Source of the DNA: Chamaecrista fasciculata
Taxonomy: Eukaryota > Streptophyta > Magnoliopsida > Fabales > Fabaceae
Assembly: GCA_003254925.1 (NCBI GenBank)
Contig: QANZ01014541.1
Location: 1 to 64,000, forward strand
Direction: 5' to 3'
Length of the DNA stretch: 64,000 nucleotides
Both the position numbers and the translations under genes were made by a program. The notes below the pieces were generated by a model. It was not told the DNA's origin. It was given only the letters and a program-made list of their open reading frames with translations, and searched no databases. Shown here piece after piece: positions 11,314 to 23,590 of the stretch. Numbering within the stretch: position 1 is the first letter of the stretch; every line of letters starts with the position of its first letter.

Positions 11314-13199
11314 ACTCATATGCATAAATTATAAAACAATAAGACAGACACATGAATCTTCTAACAACTAATTAAGAATAAGCTACATACTCTTCCCTTC
11401 CTTATTCTTGCGTGATGAGAGCCCCCTTAATAACAAAGAGACAAATTTGATTTTTTTTTAAGCACTGATTAGCCATTGAGTTGCGAATATCTAAGGGCTG
11501 TTTTAAATTTAAACCCTTTTTTCTCTTAACTCTACCTGAAACTTAAATATATATAGATAAATAAATAAGATAAAAGATACTTACTGGGTCCCATATGCTT
11601 AAAATGGAGAATTGTTCTTTCTTCATATGAATTACTTTGAGACAGGCACTTCATAAATTTATATCGAGGCATCCATGTCATAACCTTAACTCATAGCCCT
11701 CAAACAAATATCGGAGGCTTTTTTTTTTAAAAAAAATAAAAATATGAGTATACTATAAAATTCACTTAAAGAAATATGAATTAGTTCTTATGCAAAATCC
11801 TCATGCTTACTAATGATTTGACATGACTTTCAATATATTGCTCTTAATTTGACATGCTAAATGCTGAAGAGACTTCATGTGAGTGTATATATNTATATAA
11901 AAGATTTACAGCTTAATTAAAACTTGATCTTATCAAATCTATTTCAAGTTCTAAACTTTGCTCAAACTTACATAAGTAATAAATAATTAAATAAATTACT
12001 AGCATACCTTGAGATCTCTAATCCTCTTTCAAACTTCCTTCATCTTGTTACCTTATGCTTAAAAGAGAAACTTTATAGGACTTAACTCATAGGCCCCCAA
12101 ACAAATACTAGGGGCATCTTTATATATAGAAAGATGAATATGAAAGAAGTTCTTTTTTTTCATGACTATAATACTAATGACTTAAGAATAATAGCAATAG
12201 TAAACTTCACTTAATTGGTGAAAAAATAGAAACAGGAATTTGAGTGACTAGGACTAAATTGCACTTACTAAAACTTTTGCATTGTCTCTTTCTGACTTTT
12301 TTTTTCCTTTTGTACCTGTGAATCCTTGGTTGAAAGTTCATAAGAGACCCTGAATATTCTTCTTTTTTTCGTTTTAGTCCTTGTTTGCATGAGAAAGGGA
12401 CTTTGATGTAAAAACCGAAAAGCTTTAGGGTGCTAAATGTAATTTTGCTCATGTCATATTTACAAACTAAATGATCATGTAACGGTTATGCATGTATACA
12501 TACGTGAAGATGTAATTTTAGTATGGTCAAGGACTAAATTTCATACTTTTCTGAAATTTAAGACTGTTTCATAATTTATGCTATGTACTTCGGGTGAAAT
12601 TGCAGTTTTTGCCCAAAATATTTTCATAAAGTTCATTCAAGTCCCGAATTTGACTAGTTTACTGTCCTAAGGACATGTTCTTTTGTAAAAGTCACCTATA
12701 GGTGGAGGATGTCTCTTTCTTAGATAGATACCACTTGTAGGTGAAAGGTAATTTTCTTAAGTAGTATACTTGCCACCTCTTATGTCGTAGGTGTCACTCT
12801 TAAACACTTTTACACTTCTCTTAGGTGGAGACTACCTTTAAGACTTTCCACTACTCAAATAGATACTTCTTTCTCTTAGGAGGTCTCCTCCCTCTAAAGG
12901 CATCTTTCACAATTTTTGATAAAAGCTTAACTTCTTAGGGACTCAAATGCTAAAAATCAAAACTTTTGGGGTTCTTTCTGCAATTTTCCCTCTCTTGTTT
13001 TTATGACTACAACTTCATCTTTCTTTCTTTAAATTCGTGACTACATCTTCTTTCTTTCTTTCTTTTTTTCTCTTCACTAAATCTTTTCTTTCTCACCTTT
13101 TTTTTTTCTAAAATGAATTTAAAGGAAGTCTAATGTGTTCCTATGCATAAATCTTTGAGGATCTTGAATTGCTCTTTCTCCTGAGTGAAGTCGCCAAAA
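10304..13199 (-). other. Non-coding internal domain of the LTR element
   Basis: No ORF resembling gag, protease or polymerase. Instead there are short tandem repeats: about 75-bp units with ACTAATATGTYTCATCCTC at 10,480-10,590; about 75-bp units with ACAGATTCACTTGGCACCC at 10,720-10,860; and a looser 390-bp duplication with ACTCATAGSCCYCAAACAAAT at 11,690 and 12,082. A (TA)n tract lies at 11,278-11,308. Position 11,893 is an unresolved base (N). Confidence 0.6.
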
Positions 13200-14146
13200 T
13201 GTTCCGGGAACGGGATAGGTTCATGCTTGGAGGTCTAGAGCAAAAGAAGATAAATAGAGTAAAATAATAATCAAAGTAAAGAATAACAATACTAGATTAA
13301 ATAATAGGAAACAATCTCTAGGATGGTCTTAATAGGGGAGAAGTAAAGCACTTTAAGTAAGAAATGGGTAAGACAAGAGGACCTAAAATATAGTAAAACT
13401 AAGTATGTTCTAAAGAGTTCAAGGAAAAGAGTGGTTCTTTCTAATATCTCAAGACTAAAAGAAGGAAAAGATGAGTTGCCTCCCCATAAAAACTACGTCT
13501 CTCTTTCTAATATATGTGAGTTCTTCTCTTTCTTCTCTCTTTCACTATTGCCTTCTACGTGACTTCCCCCATCTCTCCCTCTCTCTGTCTTCTCCATATA
13601 CCTTAATGCCTTATTTAATATGTAATTACATGGACTTATAACCGTCCTTCACCTTCTCTATATTTATTATATTGCATTATATATATTTAACTACATTCAT
13701 TTGTTATGAACACTCACCAAACGGCCATAGACTTCAATTCAATTTAATCCACATGTAAATGACGCATAATGTCTCATGTAACGTGAGAAGAAGAAAAGAT
13801 GAAAGAATATGGCTAAAATAACACTTTGGTCCTTAACTAGTTTACTTCATTTCATAATAACCCCTATTTACTAATAAAGCTAGGATGATGGGATTTGAGC
13901 TCAATAGAACAATATTATATTTACTAAATATAAATCCTTACCTTACTTACTTAAGTGATCGTGACTGAACACGAAGGAGCCTTTACTTCAATCCTACCAA
14001 GCCACACCCTAGGACTGTTCCCGGGTAAGGAGGGAGGAGTCTCCCTTCCTTCACAACATTCCCAACCTTGTCTGAGTAAGGACATTGCGGATACCTTGCC
14101 TCTTATATTAATTAATTAATTATAAAAATATAGCCATGTAGGAACA
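13200..14146 (-). repeat. 5' LTR of the non-coding LTR element
   Basis: Begins TGTTCC and ends GGAACA, a perfect terminal inverted repeat. Matches 9,356-10,303. The primer-binding site lies directly to its left. Confidence 0.85.
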
Positions 14147-14151
14147 ATCAT

Positions 14152-14660
14152 CTTCATCACCAATATAATCACCATCTTCCTTGTCAATATCTATATCACC
14201 ACCATCATCACCTAATCTATGATGAGTTTAATCAAGACATGAAATTTCTAAATCTACAACCATATTCAGCTACAGAAGGATGTTGTTCAAGTTCCTCATT
14301 TTCTTCATCAATCTCTTTCTCATACATCGGTTTAGTTATCCATTCATCATCAGAATGAATATCATCAAACTCAACAACAACAAATTTTTTTCTTGCTTGT
14401 TTTGCAATTTCAAATTGGCCATCACAAAGACCAAATCATTCATCTTTTGTTGATGCAATCGGTTCTTTCTCTTTTTATGGACCTAAAAGAAATATAGATT
14501 CTTTGTTAATTTCATTTGAATGATAGGTATGTATTTTAGAAAAATATATGTAATTAGTTGAATACTTACCATCTCCAAAGCACTCCAATTATGCTCACAC
14601 CTAGAAGAGCTACAAGTTAAGCTAAGAATTCCATTAGCAAAGTCTCTAATTAAGTTCTGG
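14152..14660 (-). pseudogene. hAT transposase C-terminal fragment
   Basis: On the minus strand 14,570-14,655 encodes the hAT dimerisation signature with ILSLTCSSSRCEHNWSALEM, followed by a GT donor (GTAAGT at 14,569) and a clean acceptor (TTTTAG before 14,482). The next exon reads VHKKRKNRLHQQKMNDLVFV and then, after a frame change, the acidic DDIHSDDEWIT tail typical of plant BED-type hAT transposases. The N-terminal zinc finger and most of the catalytic domain are absent and the tail is cut by the LTR element at 9,356-14,146. A dead transposase gene. Confidence 0.75.
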
Positions 14661-14842
14661 GCTGTGAACACTCGATTCTTTCGGAGTGTTTTTGTAAATA
14701 AATAAAAATTTTTGACCATTTTTGTAAATAAATAAACCTTTTGGGCATTTAAAAATGAAGTTAGAATCTTGGGGCAGAAAGCCTTAATAAGAAAAAATCC
14801 CAAAGGAAAAAGCCTTAAATAAAAGACAGTTTAATCTAGAAA

Positions 14843-16154
14843 GGCCAAAGTCCTATTTTAGTCCTTCAGTTTTGCTCAATTTTCTAAATTGTTCCCTCAG
14901 TTTTCCAAAATTTTTCACCGTTAGTCCCTCAACATTTTTCATTCAAATATTCCATTAAACAAAGGAAAAAAAATTAACTTTAACCTCCAAAAAGTTTTAT
15001 TATTTTGCATTAAAATCATTTTCCTTTTATAATAGGATCAAAATGTAAGAAAAAGAAAGAAATGAGGGGTTAAATTGAATTCACACTAAAATTGAAAAAG
15101 AAAAACGCAGCAACAAGCTCTTCTTCATTCTACCCCATCATCATCATCATCATCATCATCTTCTTCTACCACCACCACCACCACCATCTCTTCTTGTTCT
15201 TCTCTGAACTTATCGGCGATCGTAATCTTCTCCAGCGAATGTCCGGTGACTGTGTAATTTTTCGGCGAGATACACGGTGCCTCTGACGGTTGAGGAAAAT
15301 TTATGGGTCATCGGAGGATAGAAAAGTCATATCCAGAGACGATTTTAAAAGAACGAATCTTCTCCCGATGATTTTAAAAGAACGAAACGGAATCATCGGG
15401 AAAACTAATGGCAAAAGCGTGAATTAGAAATATATATATATATATATATATATCGAATGGGGCTAGAGACTAATAACAATAAGGCAGGCGATACCATCTA
15501 GAGACGAATTCGTAGTCATAGCTATTCAATAATGAGAAACCATCCACCTTGCCACATTACAACCTAAATCCCAAGACTTCTCCAAATCTATATATAGAAA
15601 AATCTGGCTTAGAAGATGCTATACGTGTACGAAAATGGTAAAAAAATCAAAGGGTTGAATTTAGGAAAGAAAAAGATGACCAAATACAGAAATGAGAGAA
15701 AAAGGGTGAGGGAGATTGTAAGAGAGTGGAATAAAATAACCTCTGATGATTGAGGAAAATTTATGGGTCTTCGGAGGCGCCGTGTATTTCGTTGGAAAGT
15801 TGCCGAAAAATTATACAGTCGCCGGAAGTTTGCTGAAGAAGATTACGATTGTTGAGAAGTTGATGATGATGCTGGTGGTAGTGGTGGGTAGAAGAAGAAG
15901 ATGATGATGGGGTAGAATGAAGAATAAGAAAACGAGCTTGTTGCTCCGTTTTGTTTTTCAATTTTAGTGTGAAATCAATTTAATCACTTATTTTTTTTTC
16001 TTTTTCTTATATTTTAATCCTATTATAAAAGGAAAAAGACTTTAATGCAAAATAATAAATTTTTTGGGAGGTTAAAGTTATCTTTTCTTAATTTGTTGAT
16101 GGACTAACGGTGGAAAGTTTTGGAAAATTGAGGGACCAAAATAGGACTTTGGTC
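14843..16154. mobile_element. Mutator-like element with long TIRs
   Basis: The left arm (14,843 to about 15,306) and right arm (about 15,737 to 16,154) are inverted copies: GGCCAAAGTCCTATTTTAGT on the left against ACCAAAATAGGACTTTGGTC on the right. A perfect 9-bp duplication ATCTAGAAA flanks it (14,834-14,842 and 16,155-16,163), which is diagnostic of Mutator superfamily insertion. There is no MuDR-type transposase. Each arm has a matched coding-like stretch with a poly-His/Ile repeat; these are translations of trinucleotide runs and not convincing genes. Confidence 0.85.
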
Positions 16155-16163
16155 ATCTAGAAA

Positions 16164-17756
16164 TAAATAAAATAAACAAATAAATAAAAAAAGGAATAAA
16201 AAAATGAAAAAGGAGAGGAGAAGGAGGAAAAATGAAATGGTAAAAGTGGCAAAATGAGAATTGAACTCACTTCCTCATAATTCCTAAGCCTGAATCACTC
16301 GAGCCAAAGTTCATTTGTTGATAATGTCATGCATAAAATTTATCTTAATAAATTTTTAGAATGATTAATTCATCAACTCTTCCTTTGCCATGAAGCATGT
16401 ATGAGAGAGAAAAGGAAATTACTTAGCTATGAAGCACATTTTGCAAGAGAAAAGAAAGTTACTTGGAGATCAATTTTCAACATATTAAATTCTTGATTGG
16501 ATCCAAATCTTTCCTAAAATTTCAGATTTCATTATCAATTTTGAATCATGATTGATTGGTGTATGGGAATTTTCTTTGATAAGAAAAATAAGAAGTTTTA
16601 AATTTATAAATTCTTAGTGCAAGTATACACTATCAAAAATAGTATATAAACTTGAGTATCATGTATCGTCCCACAAGGAGTTTAATGGTAGAATATTATT
16701 ATAAGCACAACGTTGTATTGGTTCTATTAATCTGAGCTAACAAAGTGAGTGAGATTGGAAGACAAATAATAATAAAATAAAACAATAAAAACAAAGTAAA
16801 CACGGATATTTCATTAATTGAAGGACTTCCCTAGGTTTGATTCTTACTTGATTCAATAAAATATTTGTGTTGATGATTATTGGAAACATTATGAATTCAA
16901 ATAAGCCTATTAAATATAATTAATCCATCTATATTCCTATGAGGATTAAAATTACTTTAATGCCTTAAGTTCAAGTTCGTTAGCAAGTTCCCTTAGGTTA
17001 GCAGATACTTCCGTCCAACTAACAGACACTAATAAATTGTCCATGTAATAAATCAATGTCTAAGAGCAATTAAACAATAGCCTATCTTAAGGGTCTCTTT
17101 TGAAGCACCGATAAGACTTCTTAATATCTTGGTAGCTAATCAAGATAGAACAATTAAGATAGGATAACTGAATTTAAGAACATAAAGAACCAACATAATC
17201 ATCAAAACCAAAATATTATCATATATATATATATCATCATCAAATAGTTCACAACTCTAGAGAAAACAAGAAATCTAGCCACTCATAGTTAAGAACATAG
17301 AAGAGAGAGAGAAATCAATAAGCAAACTAAGAAACTCGAAGGTTGAGGTCATCAATCTCTGCACTTCGGATCTCCAGATTTGGATTTTGACTCCACCATC
17401 AGTTCCACCACGATCAAAACTATGGAAGAGACTAAACTTCTCGCCTTCGCCTCGCTACATACTTGCATCTACGATGGAAACCTAACGAAACACGAGGAAG
17501 ACGACGTTTGATGACGAAGTCGTTGAAGGATTAAATGCTCAGAATGCCGAAATATATTTATAGACAAATTTTGTACTTTGAGCCGTCATGTTGAGCTGGA
17601 GGCTCAGTGACGACTCAAGTGACGGCTCAATGAAATTTTCTTCCACACGTCTCCTCTTGCTGGAATATGACTCTGGTTCAAACTCCTTTTGTATTATTTG
17701 CTTTACAACTGCTTAAAATTGGTTTCTTGCACAACAAGAAACTAAAACTAGAGTTG
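16164..17756. other. No gene; possible retroelement-derived sequence
   Basis: No supportable ORF. The phrase around 16,617-16,690 (GTGCAAGTATACACTATC, later CGTCCCACAAGGAG) is of a kind often seen in decayed plant LTR elements, but I found no LTR partner, PBS or domain. A CT-rich segment at 17,330-17,560 is slightly more GC-rich and also lacks a defensible frame. Confidence 0.3.
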
Positions 17757-17764
17757 ATTTCTAA

Positions 17765-18071
17765 CTATGAAGCATAGACACTGACACGGACATGGACACA
17801 CCGACACGTCAAAATTTTAAAATTATACGACACGACATGACATATATTTATATATATAAATAACCAAAATCCATAAATTTTGATGAAAACTTTAAAATTA
17901 AAATATCTATTCATAATATATGTCATATGTGTCATTATTTTCTATTGTTTGTCATGTTAAAGTCACAAAAAAAATTGATTTTATATTTTGAAACTTATGA
18001 ATATGTGTCATATGGGTGTCGTATACGGGTGTGGCGACACGCTCTCAAAGTGAAGTGTCCATGCTTCATAG
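17765..18071. mobile_element. hAT-type MITE
   Basis: Termini CTATGAAGCATAGACACT and the inverse GTGTCCATGCTTCATAG. The 8-bp flanks are ATTTCTAA (17,757-17,764) and ATTACTAA (18,072-18,079), one mismatch, matching the 8-bp duplications of hAT elements. The interior of 307 bp is AT-rich and non-coding. Confidence 0.75.
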
Positions 18072-18079
18072 ATTACTAA

Positions 18080-19060
18080 TGATGATAAAACTAATAAAAA
18101 TATAAATGAAAACTGTAAAAATAACTAAAATAATAAAAAATTTCTAAAAATATAAAAACTAAACATTTAACTAAAACTAGGCTCAAATCTTATTAAAATA
18201 ATACAAAAGCCTCTAAAATAAGTCATAAATATAACCTAGATAACTCAAATTTATAGATTTATCAATTGGTTTTAATTTCATAAATTATCCTTTCAATCAA
18301 CATTAATTTTTGATCCTGATTGGTTCTCCTTTCATCTCTATAAATAAGTGGGATTTTTTGTGAAAAGGGGGACAATTATAACATCCCATACTAGGAGTTA
18401 TGGTGAATGAGTGCAAATGAGTGTGGAATCTAAGAGTGAATAATTTTTTCTTTCATTATCATCTAGATGTCATGTACTTATTACATCAATTATCTCTTAT
18501 AATCCTTAAGTTCAACTCCTTATTAGAATAAGATCACCGTCATAGAACTAAATTCAAAACTTAGCATTACTTAGGCTGGCAGGAGCAATCACATTATCAA
18601 TTAGGACAGCTCAATCCATTTGAAGCTTCATTCGTACACTTCCTCAACAAGTTCTAATCCTGCATATATTAGCGGACGTGAGATTAGAATTCTCAGTAGA
18701 ACCACTACACAATTAGAAAATCACACCAATTATATGCAGCCGTACAAGTACAAAAAACCCTTTAGACCTTGTGTTCCAAAACTGAATCATTAACTAGTGA
18801 GGAAATCTACCTAGGTGCAATACCTGATGGTCTGATTGTATACTCAAGAATTTGATTGTATACTCATTTTTAACCTCTTGTTCTTCTTGATCATCATCTT
18901 CCTCTTCCCCAGAAATTGAAAATTATAAATAAAAAAATCACTTCCATTTCGTGCTTGAATTTGAGAAATGGGTATGGAAGTTTTTTGAGTGAGGGAGTGA
19001 GATTCAAGCATCATCATATTCAAAGTGAAGTTTTATATGGAATGGAAGTGATTTTTTTTT
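18080..19060. other. Intergenic sequence, no gene seen
   Basis: No ORF worth reporting. At about 18,965-19,105 a segment around GAAATGGGTATGG and its inverse CCATACCCATTTC forms a loose inverted repeat just upstream of the LRR fragment. Confidence 0.3.
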
Positions 19061-19166
19061 TCAATTGTTAGAACCCATACCCATTTCTCACATTCTCACT
19101 TCCTCACTCTAGCTTCTTCTTCCTCTTGCTTCGTCTCTGTCTCTCTTTGTATCATCAGTACCAAAA

Positions 19167-19379
19167 ATGACGTTACCTTCTTACTTCATTCTACTTTCTA
19201 TCTTCTTCTCCTTCGTTTTCCATTTCCCTCATCTCGTCGAATCATCCAGAAATCCAAATTTAGATACTCTCATGGCGTTCAAACCTGCTTCTGATTCTCA
19301 AAATAGGCTCAAATCTTGGAACCACACAACCGACCCATGTTCTTCGACTTGGGCTTACGTCTCTTGCTTCAATGGCTGA
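19167..19379 (+). pseudogene. LRR receptor-like kinase N-terminal fragment
   Basis: The 70-codon frame starts with a good signal peptide (about residues 1-26, hydrophobic FILLSIFFSFVFHF core), then the LRRNT_2 cap typical of plant LRR receptor-like kinases: LDTLMAFKPASDSQNRLKSW, then DPCSSTWAYVSC with the paired cysteines. It stops right after the cap, where the first leucine-rich repeat should begin, and runs into a (GAT)n tract. No LRRs, membrane segment or kinase follow within several kilobases. A broken or captured gene fragment; whether it is transcribed cannot be told. Confidence 0.7.
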
Positions 19380-20926
19380 TGATGATGATGATGAACTTTT
19401 TAGTCAATATACAAAGTTGAATCAATTTTTTTTTAAAATATTTTTTCAATTTTTGGGAAGAAGAAGAAGAAGAAGATGATGATGATGATGAACTCTAGGG
19501 ACCAAAACGTGCATTTTAGGGTTTAGGGGTTTTAGGGTTTTTTATTTCAATTTAGTCCTTACGTATCAATTTAGTCCTTGAAAGAGTTTTGGATGAAGGA
19601 CTAAATTGGAATGTTTCGAAGAGTTTTGGGACACTTTACAATCTTATTTTGAGGATTTAGGAATAAAATGACTGACGATGATGAAAAAGAGGGGGAAGTT
19701 AAGAATAATGGGATAGAATGGGTTAGGGACTGATTTGCAAGTCAATTGTTTTTATGTATATGCTTATGTGGCGAGAATTACAAATGTGGCATGTTTTTTT
19801 TTTTATTTTGTGTTTAATTGGTGCTGACGTGGCAGTTAACGGCCACGTAGCACTTAACGGTACACGTCAGCCTCCATCCATGCCACATCATCTTTTTTTT
19901 AACCTTGGATGACGGAAGGACTAACTTGCTCAATGTTTGCATAATTCGGGGACCGAATTGTATAATTTCGAAAATCTAGGGACCTAGCTGCCATTACCTA
20001 TAAAATTCAGGGACCAGAGTGCTAATTTTCTCGAGCTGTTTCCTTCTCATATAAATAGGAGGCCTCTTCCACTATTTCATTTTCTCATTCCATTCATTTG
20101 GATAGAAAGCTTCGCTTTGGGAGAACCCACATTGTTTATTTTATCTCTCCTCTAATTTATTAATCCCACACATCAGTTGTGAAAATTTGACTTTATCTCT
20201 GATAAGTAAAGTTCACTGTTTGGTACAGTCTTTTTCTTTTCATAATTTCAACATATAAAGGAGAGCCTTGATTGAGTAGAGTTTCTACCAAAGGCATCCA
20301 TGTTAGTATCTTCCATTGTATTGGTTTTTTGTGTATTCAGGTCCTGGTCAAGTCCAAGGGGCTTGTCTTCCTTCAAACTGTGATCCCTAGTTACCTCAAA
20401 AATAGCGACAACAAATTAAAAATAATTAAAAAAATACAAATATGAAAACTTTTTTTTTGGTCGAACAAATATGAAAGCTAAAATGCATACTTTTTTACCT
20501 ATTTTTTTAGATGGCAAAAGCATTATTTTGCTCTCCAGATTTTACACCAACTATCAATTTTGTCTGCAACTTTTCTTTGCGATCAATTTTATCTTCAATA
20601 TTTCATATTTTGGTCAATTTTATCCTTTGATTTTACTTTAACTAAATATTAACGACAAACTTTGTGGCTAATGACATGTAATAAATAATTGATAGAAAAA
20701 GAAACACAAATCCTAACTTAGATTAAAAACCTTATGAAGTTTGTCTTTAATTTATTGAAAGAAGTTAGTCAAAAGATAAAATTGACTAAAACGAGAAATA
20801 TTAGGGACGAAATTGACCGCAAAAAAATATTGGAGAGAAAATTAACAATTGATATAAAATTTGAGGATCAAAAGAGTGTTTTTGCATTTTGGATTCACAT
20901 AGTACATTTAAACTATGTAAATCCAA
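19380..20926. other. Non-coding, transposon-like sequence
   Basis: Contains (GAT)n and (GAA)n short runs, then phrases such as 'caatttagtccttacg' and 'gggaccgaattgtataattt' like those in the arms of the Mutator-type elements elsewhere in the window. I could not pair two arms. TATA-like ATATAAATAGG at 20,049 may belong to a promoter or an LTR; nothing downstream is coding. Confidence 0.3.
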
Positions 20927-21166
20927 AAGACTTGCCGGTGCGTACATGATGGGGTTGTGTCCCTGATAGATCAAAATGATATACTAATTTGTCATTTTTA
21001 TGGACTTAATAGTACATCGTTTTAAATTTTCAAGAACTAAAAAGTATATCGTTTTGATCTTTCAAGGACTAAACAGTACATTTTAATATTTTAGGGACTA
21101 TGTTGTCAGCTTAGTAATTTTTTAAGAGGGACACAACCCCATCATGTACGCACCGGCAAGTCTTCT
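20927..21166. mobile_element. MITE with perfect 38-bp terminal inverted repeats
   Basis: Positions 20,927-20,964 and 21,129-21,166 are exact reverse complements over 38 bases (AAGACTTGCCGG.. to ..TTGTGTCCCT). The core of about 165 bp closely matches the core of the element at 23,591-23,860, whose outer ends are different. No clear target duplication was found. Confidence 0.7.
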
Positions 21167-21504
21167 CCATTTTATGGCTGATATGTGAAAGTCCATCTCA
21201 ATCATGTTCTATTCTTGCATCCTGGCACATTGTGTTGTCTTGTGTATTTGTAACATGAAAGTGTTTGACCCATTTCAAATGGCTAAATGAGAAGGACAAC
21301 GAAAAGATGGCATGTCCTCCATTCCATTAATAAGCATAAATGAAAGATTGGAAACAACCCAAATCCTTCCTCCTTCTCTTTGTTACTTTCCTAGATTTGC
21401 ACGCCTTTCACAATTTGGACATTATTTTTCTTTACGGCCAAAGTCTCAAATTGGTGTAAATTTTAAATTGGCCATTCATTTTTTTAATTTATATTAGTCC
21501 TACA

Positions 21505-21945
21505 TAATTTCATGATATTTCAAAAAGGTCCCAAATCTATTTTCGAGACACAATTTGACTTCATTAATTACTAGCGATCTTATCTGGGTAGAGAAAGAAC
21601 TTTTCAAAAGTTAGGACATAGTTTCGACTCATCTGAAACCAGACGAGATATGACCAACTTCACTTGTTTCACCATGAAATGAGTTAACTCACTTTTGGAA
21701 CGCGATTTCAACTCATTTTTCTATGGTCTCAGAGTACTCGTCAAAAGAAATTCATAGCTTTAAATTCGTCACATTTGAGTTTGAAATATGAGAGGGATAT
21801 ATGACTACATTCAACATTTTTAGACTAATTTGAAATATTATGGAAATATGTAGGATCAATCTGAAACAAATGAAAGATACAAGATCAATTTAAAATCTAC
21901 CCTATATATATAAGGGGCCATTTTGAGACTTCGGCCTTTTTTTAT
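21505..21945. repeat. Dispersed repeat, copy 1
   Basis: Diverged but collinear with 33,180-33,650: shared phrases include GAGATATGACCAACTTCACTTGTTT, then GAAATGAGT, ATATGACTACATTCA and GATCAATTTRAAATCTAYCC, in the same order and orientation. A shorter match lies near 4,470-4,540. The type of element is unknown. Confidence 0.55.
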
Positions 21946-22374
21946 CAATAAATCATCCTTCTATTATAAAACTATGAATAAAGAGAAGAAGAGAATGTAG
22001 GAGAAGAGAGAAAAGATCAAGACAAAGTGAGAGATGTATGCTATTGATCAATAATTTTGGAGTACCTCAACTACTACACATACCCTCTATTTATAGGGTT
22101 ACATAGAACAACCAACATCTATGAGCATCAAGCATGTACATCCATTCTATTCAATAGAATTATTTCTCATCAATTAGGGGTTATGAAATTGTCATTGATT
22201 TGAAGGTTTTTGGGAATTCTAAGGACATCCATCAAAGACATCTATCAAATTATTTACAACACCTTCCTAATTGTAACCAAGCTTTTTTTAAATTGTTCCA
22301 GAGAGTTTGTTATCTGAATAAGGTTAAGGGCATGTTTGTTTGAACTTTTGTTACTCACTTTAAATCAAATGACT

Positions 22375-22375
<1 letters not shown>

Positions 22376-22449
<74 letters not shown>
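22376..22449. repeat. (AAT)n microsatellite
   Basis: About 24 AAT units without interruption. An apparent ORF rich in Asn across it is only a translation of the repeat. Confidence 0.95.
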
Positions 22450-22540
22450 TGGGTAACAAATATAGATTTTGTGGTATATATAATTGTGGTCAACAATGTA
22501 TTAGTCAACTACTATGTATATAGTATTGTCATGCATATAT

Positions 22541-23133
22541 GCAAAAGTAATGTTGGTTCCCCCAACGTATGAGGTCATTTTAAGTTATACTCCAACATTT
22601 TTTTTGTCAGTTATACATCCAACGTTTCACATTTGAGTCAATTATACCCCAACTCTGGCTCCCGACGTGAACACACAATCTCTGGTGGTGGTGCTGTTGT
22701 GGTCATTGAAATTGAGAAGTAAAATATCTTCAAAACCCCTTTGGAGAGAGAGGTAAAATAGAGAAGATGGGTGAGAGAGGCAGTTGTAAGAGAAGGAAAA
22801 GAGATGAGAACAACGTAATTTAGGGGAGACCAAGAAGTTGAGGACGATGACGAGAAGGACTATATGTCGACGGAAACGAGGACAGAGTGGACGGCGACAA
22901 TGGAATGTGGTGTATGGTGATGTTTTAGGGTTAGAGAAGGAGGGATTGTTAATGGCTTCTAAGGACCTCTTTGTTAAAGTCGACAAAAATTCTGGACTAT
23001 TCTGTAATTAGTTAAGAATTGGGGTATAGTTGACTTAAATAATGTAGAACGTTGGGGGTATAATTGACAAAAAGATAACGTTTGGGATATACCTGAAAAT
23101 TACCCCATACGTTGGGGGTACCATACTTTTGTC
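22541..23133. mobile_element. Mutator-like element with TIR arms of about 110 bp
   Basis: Left arm starts GCAAAAGTAATGTTGGTTCC and the right arm ends with the inverse (GGGGGTACCATACTTTTGTC). The arms contain spaced 'CAACGTTTCACATTTGAGTC' and 'AATTATACCCC' words also found in the arms of the element at 25,850-26,504. The interior 22,642-22,986 has an open minus-strand frame of 114 codons with no recognisable domain. TATAT lies on both sides, but no 9-bp duplication is evident. Confidence 0.6.
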
Positions 23134-23590
23134 TATATTAAATCATTAATCTTCCTTGGGGTCAATGATTATTAGTCAGATTTAAAATCAAATAATTATC
23201 GCAAAGTAAAATCGGCCCATACCTTAGGATACCAAAGTATAATTTTTCTTTGAAAAAAAAAAGAACTTATAACATCCACCATTAAAAATTCTATATGTGT
23301 TGCATTAAATATATATATATATAAGTATGCTTTGCATGCCCTAACGAATATACAGAGATCAATTTAAATTTGATAATTATTAAAATTTTAAAATTAAAAA
23401 AATATTTTATTATATTTTTAATAAAAACTTAATTTTTATAATATATTGTTTTTTTATTTTATTTTGATAATAATGTTTTATTTGAAGTAGTGAATTTTTT
23501 TTTGTTTTGGCCAAAGAAAAGTAGTGGGATGTTACTTAATTAACTCCTTTCACTATTTTTCCTCTTTTAATATTTTATAATAAAATTAAT

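Larger units (their letters stand above)
9356..14146 (-). mobile_element. Non-coding 4.8-kb LTR retrotransposon (LARD-like)
   Basis: Two long direct repeats (9,356-10,303 and 13,200-14,146) bound about 2.9 kb with no gag or pol. ATCAT is duplicated at 9,351-9,355 and 14,147-14,151. The right LTR has TGTTCC..GGAACA termini. Next to it, on the minus strand, is TGGCGACTTCACTC (about 13,181-13,194), which resembles the tRNA-Arg-type primer site of Tat/Ogre/Retand Ty3 elements; beside the left LTR the minus strand has a G-rich polypurine tract (CAGGGGGGCC, about 10,306-10,315). The element therefore reads on the minus strand. The LTRs are nearly identical for long stretches, so insertion was fairly recent. 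It must be moved by proteins of another element. Confidence 0.85.

Noticed and set aside
14483-14803. Single 106-codon protein on the minus strand
   Set aside because: Only the middle matches the hAT dimerisation domain; the frame crosses an intron on one side and unrelated sequence on the other.
15092-15961. Poly-Ile/His and poly-Ser ORFs in the MULE at 14.8 kb
   Set aside because: Trinucleotide runs in both arms create them; the two versions are inverted copies.
22336-22572. 78-codon ORF with a long poly-Asn run
   Set aside because: It is only the translation of the (AAT)n microsatellite.
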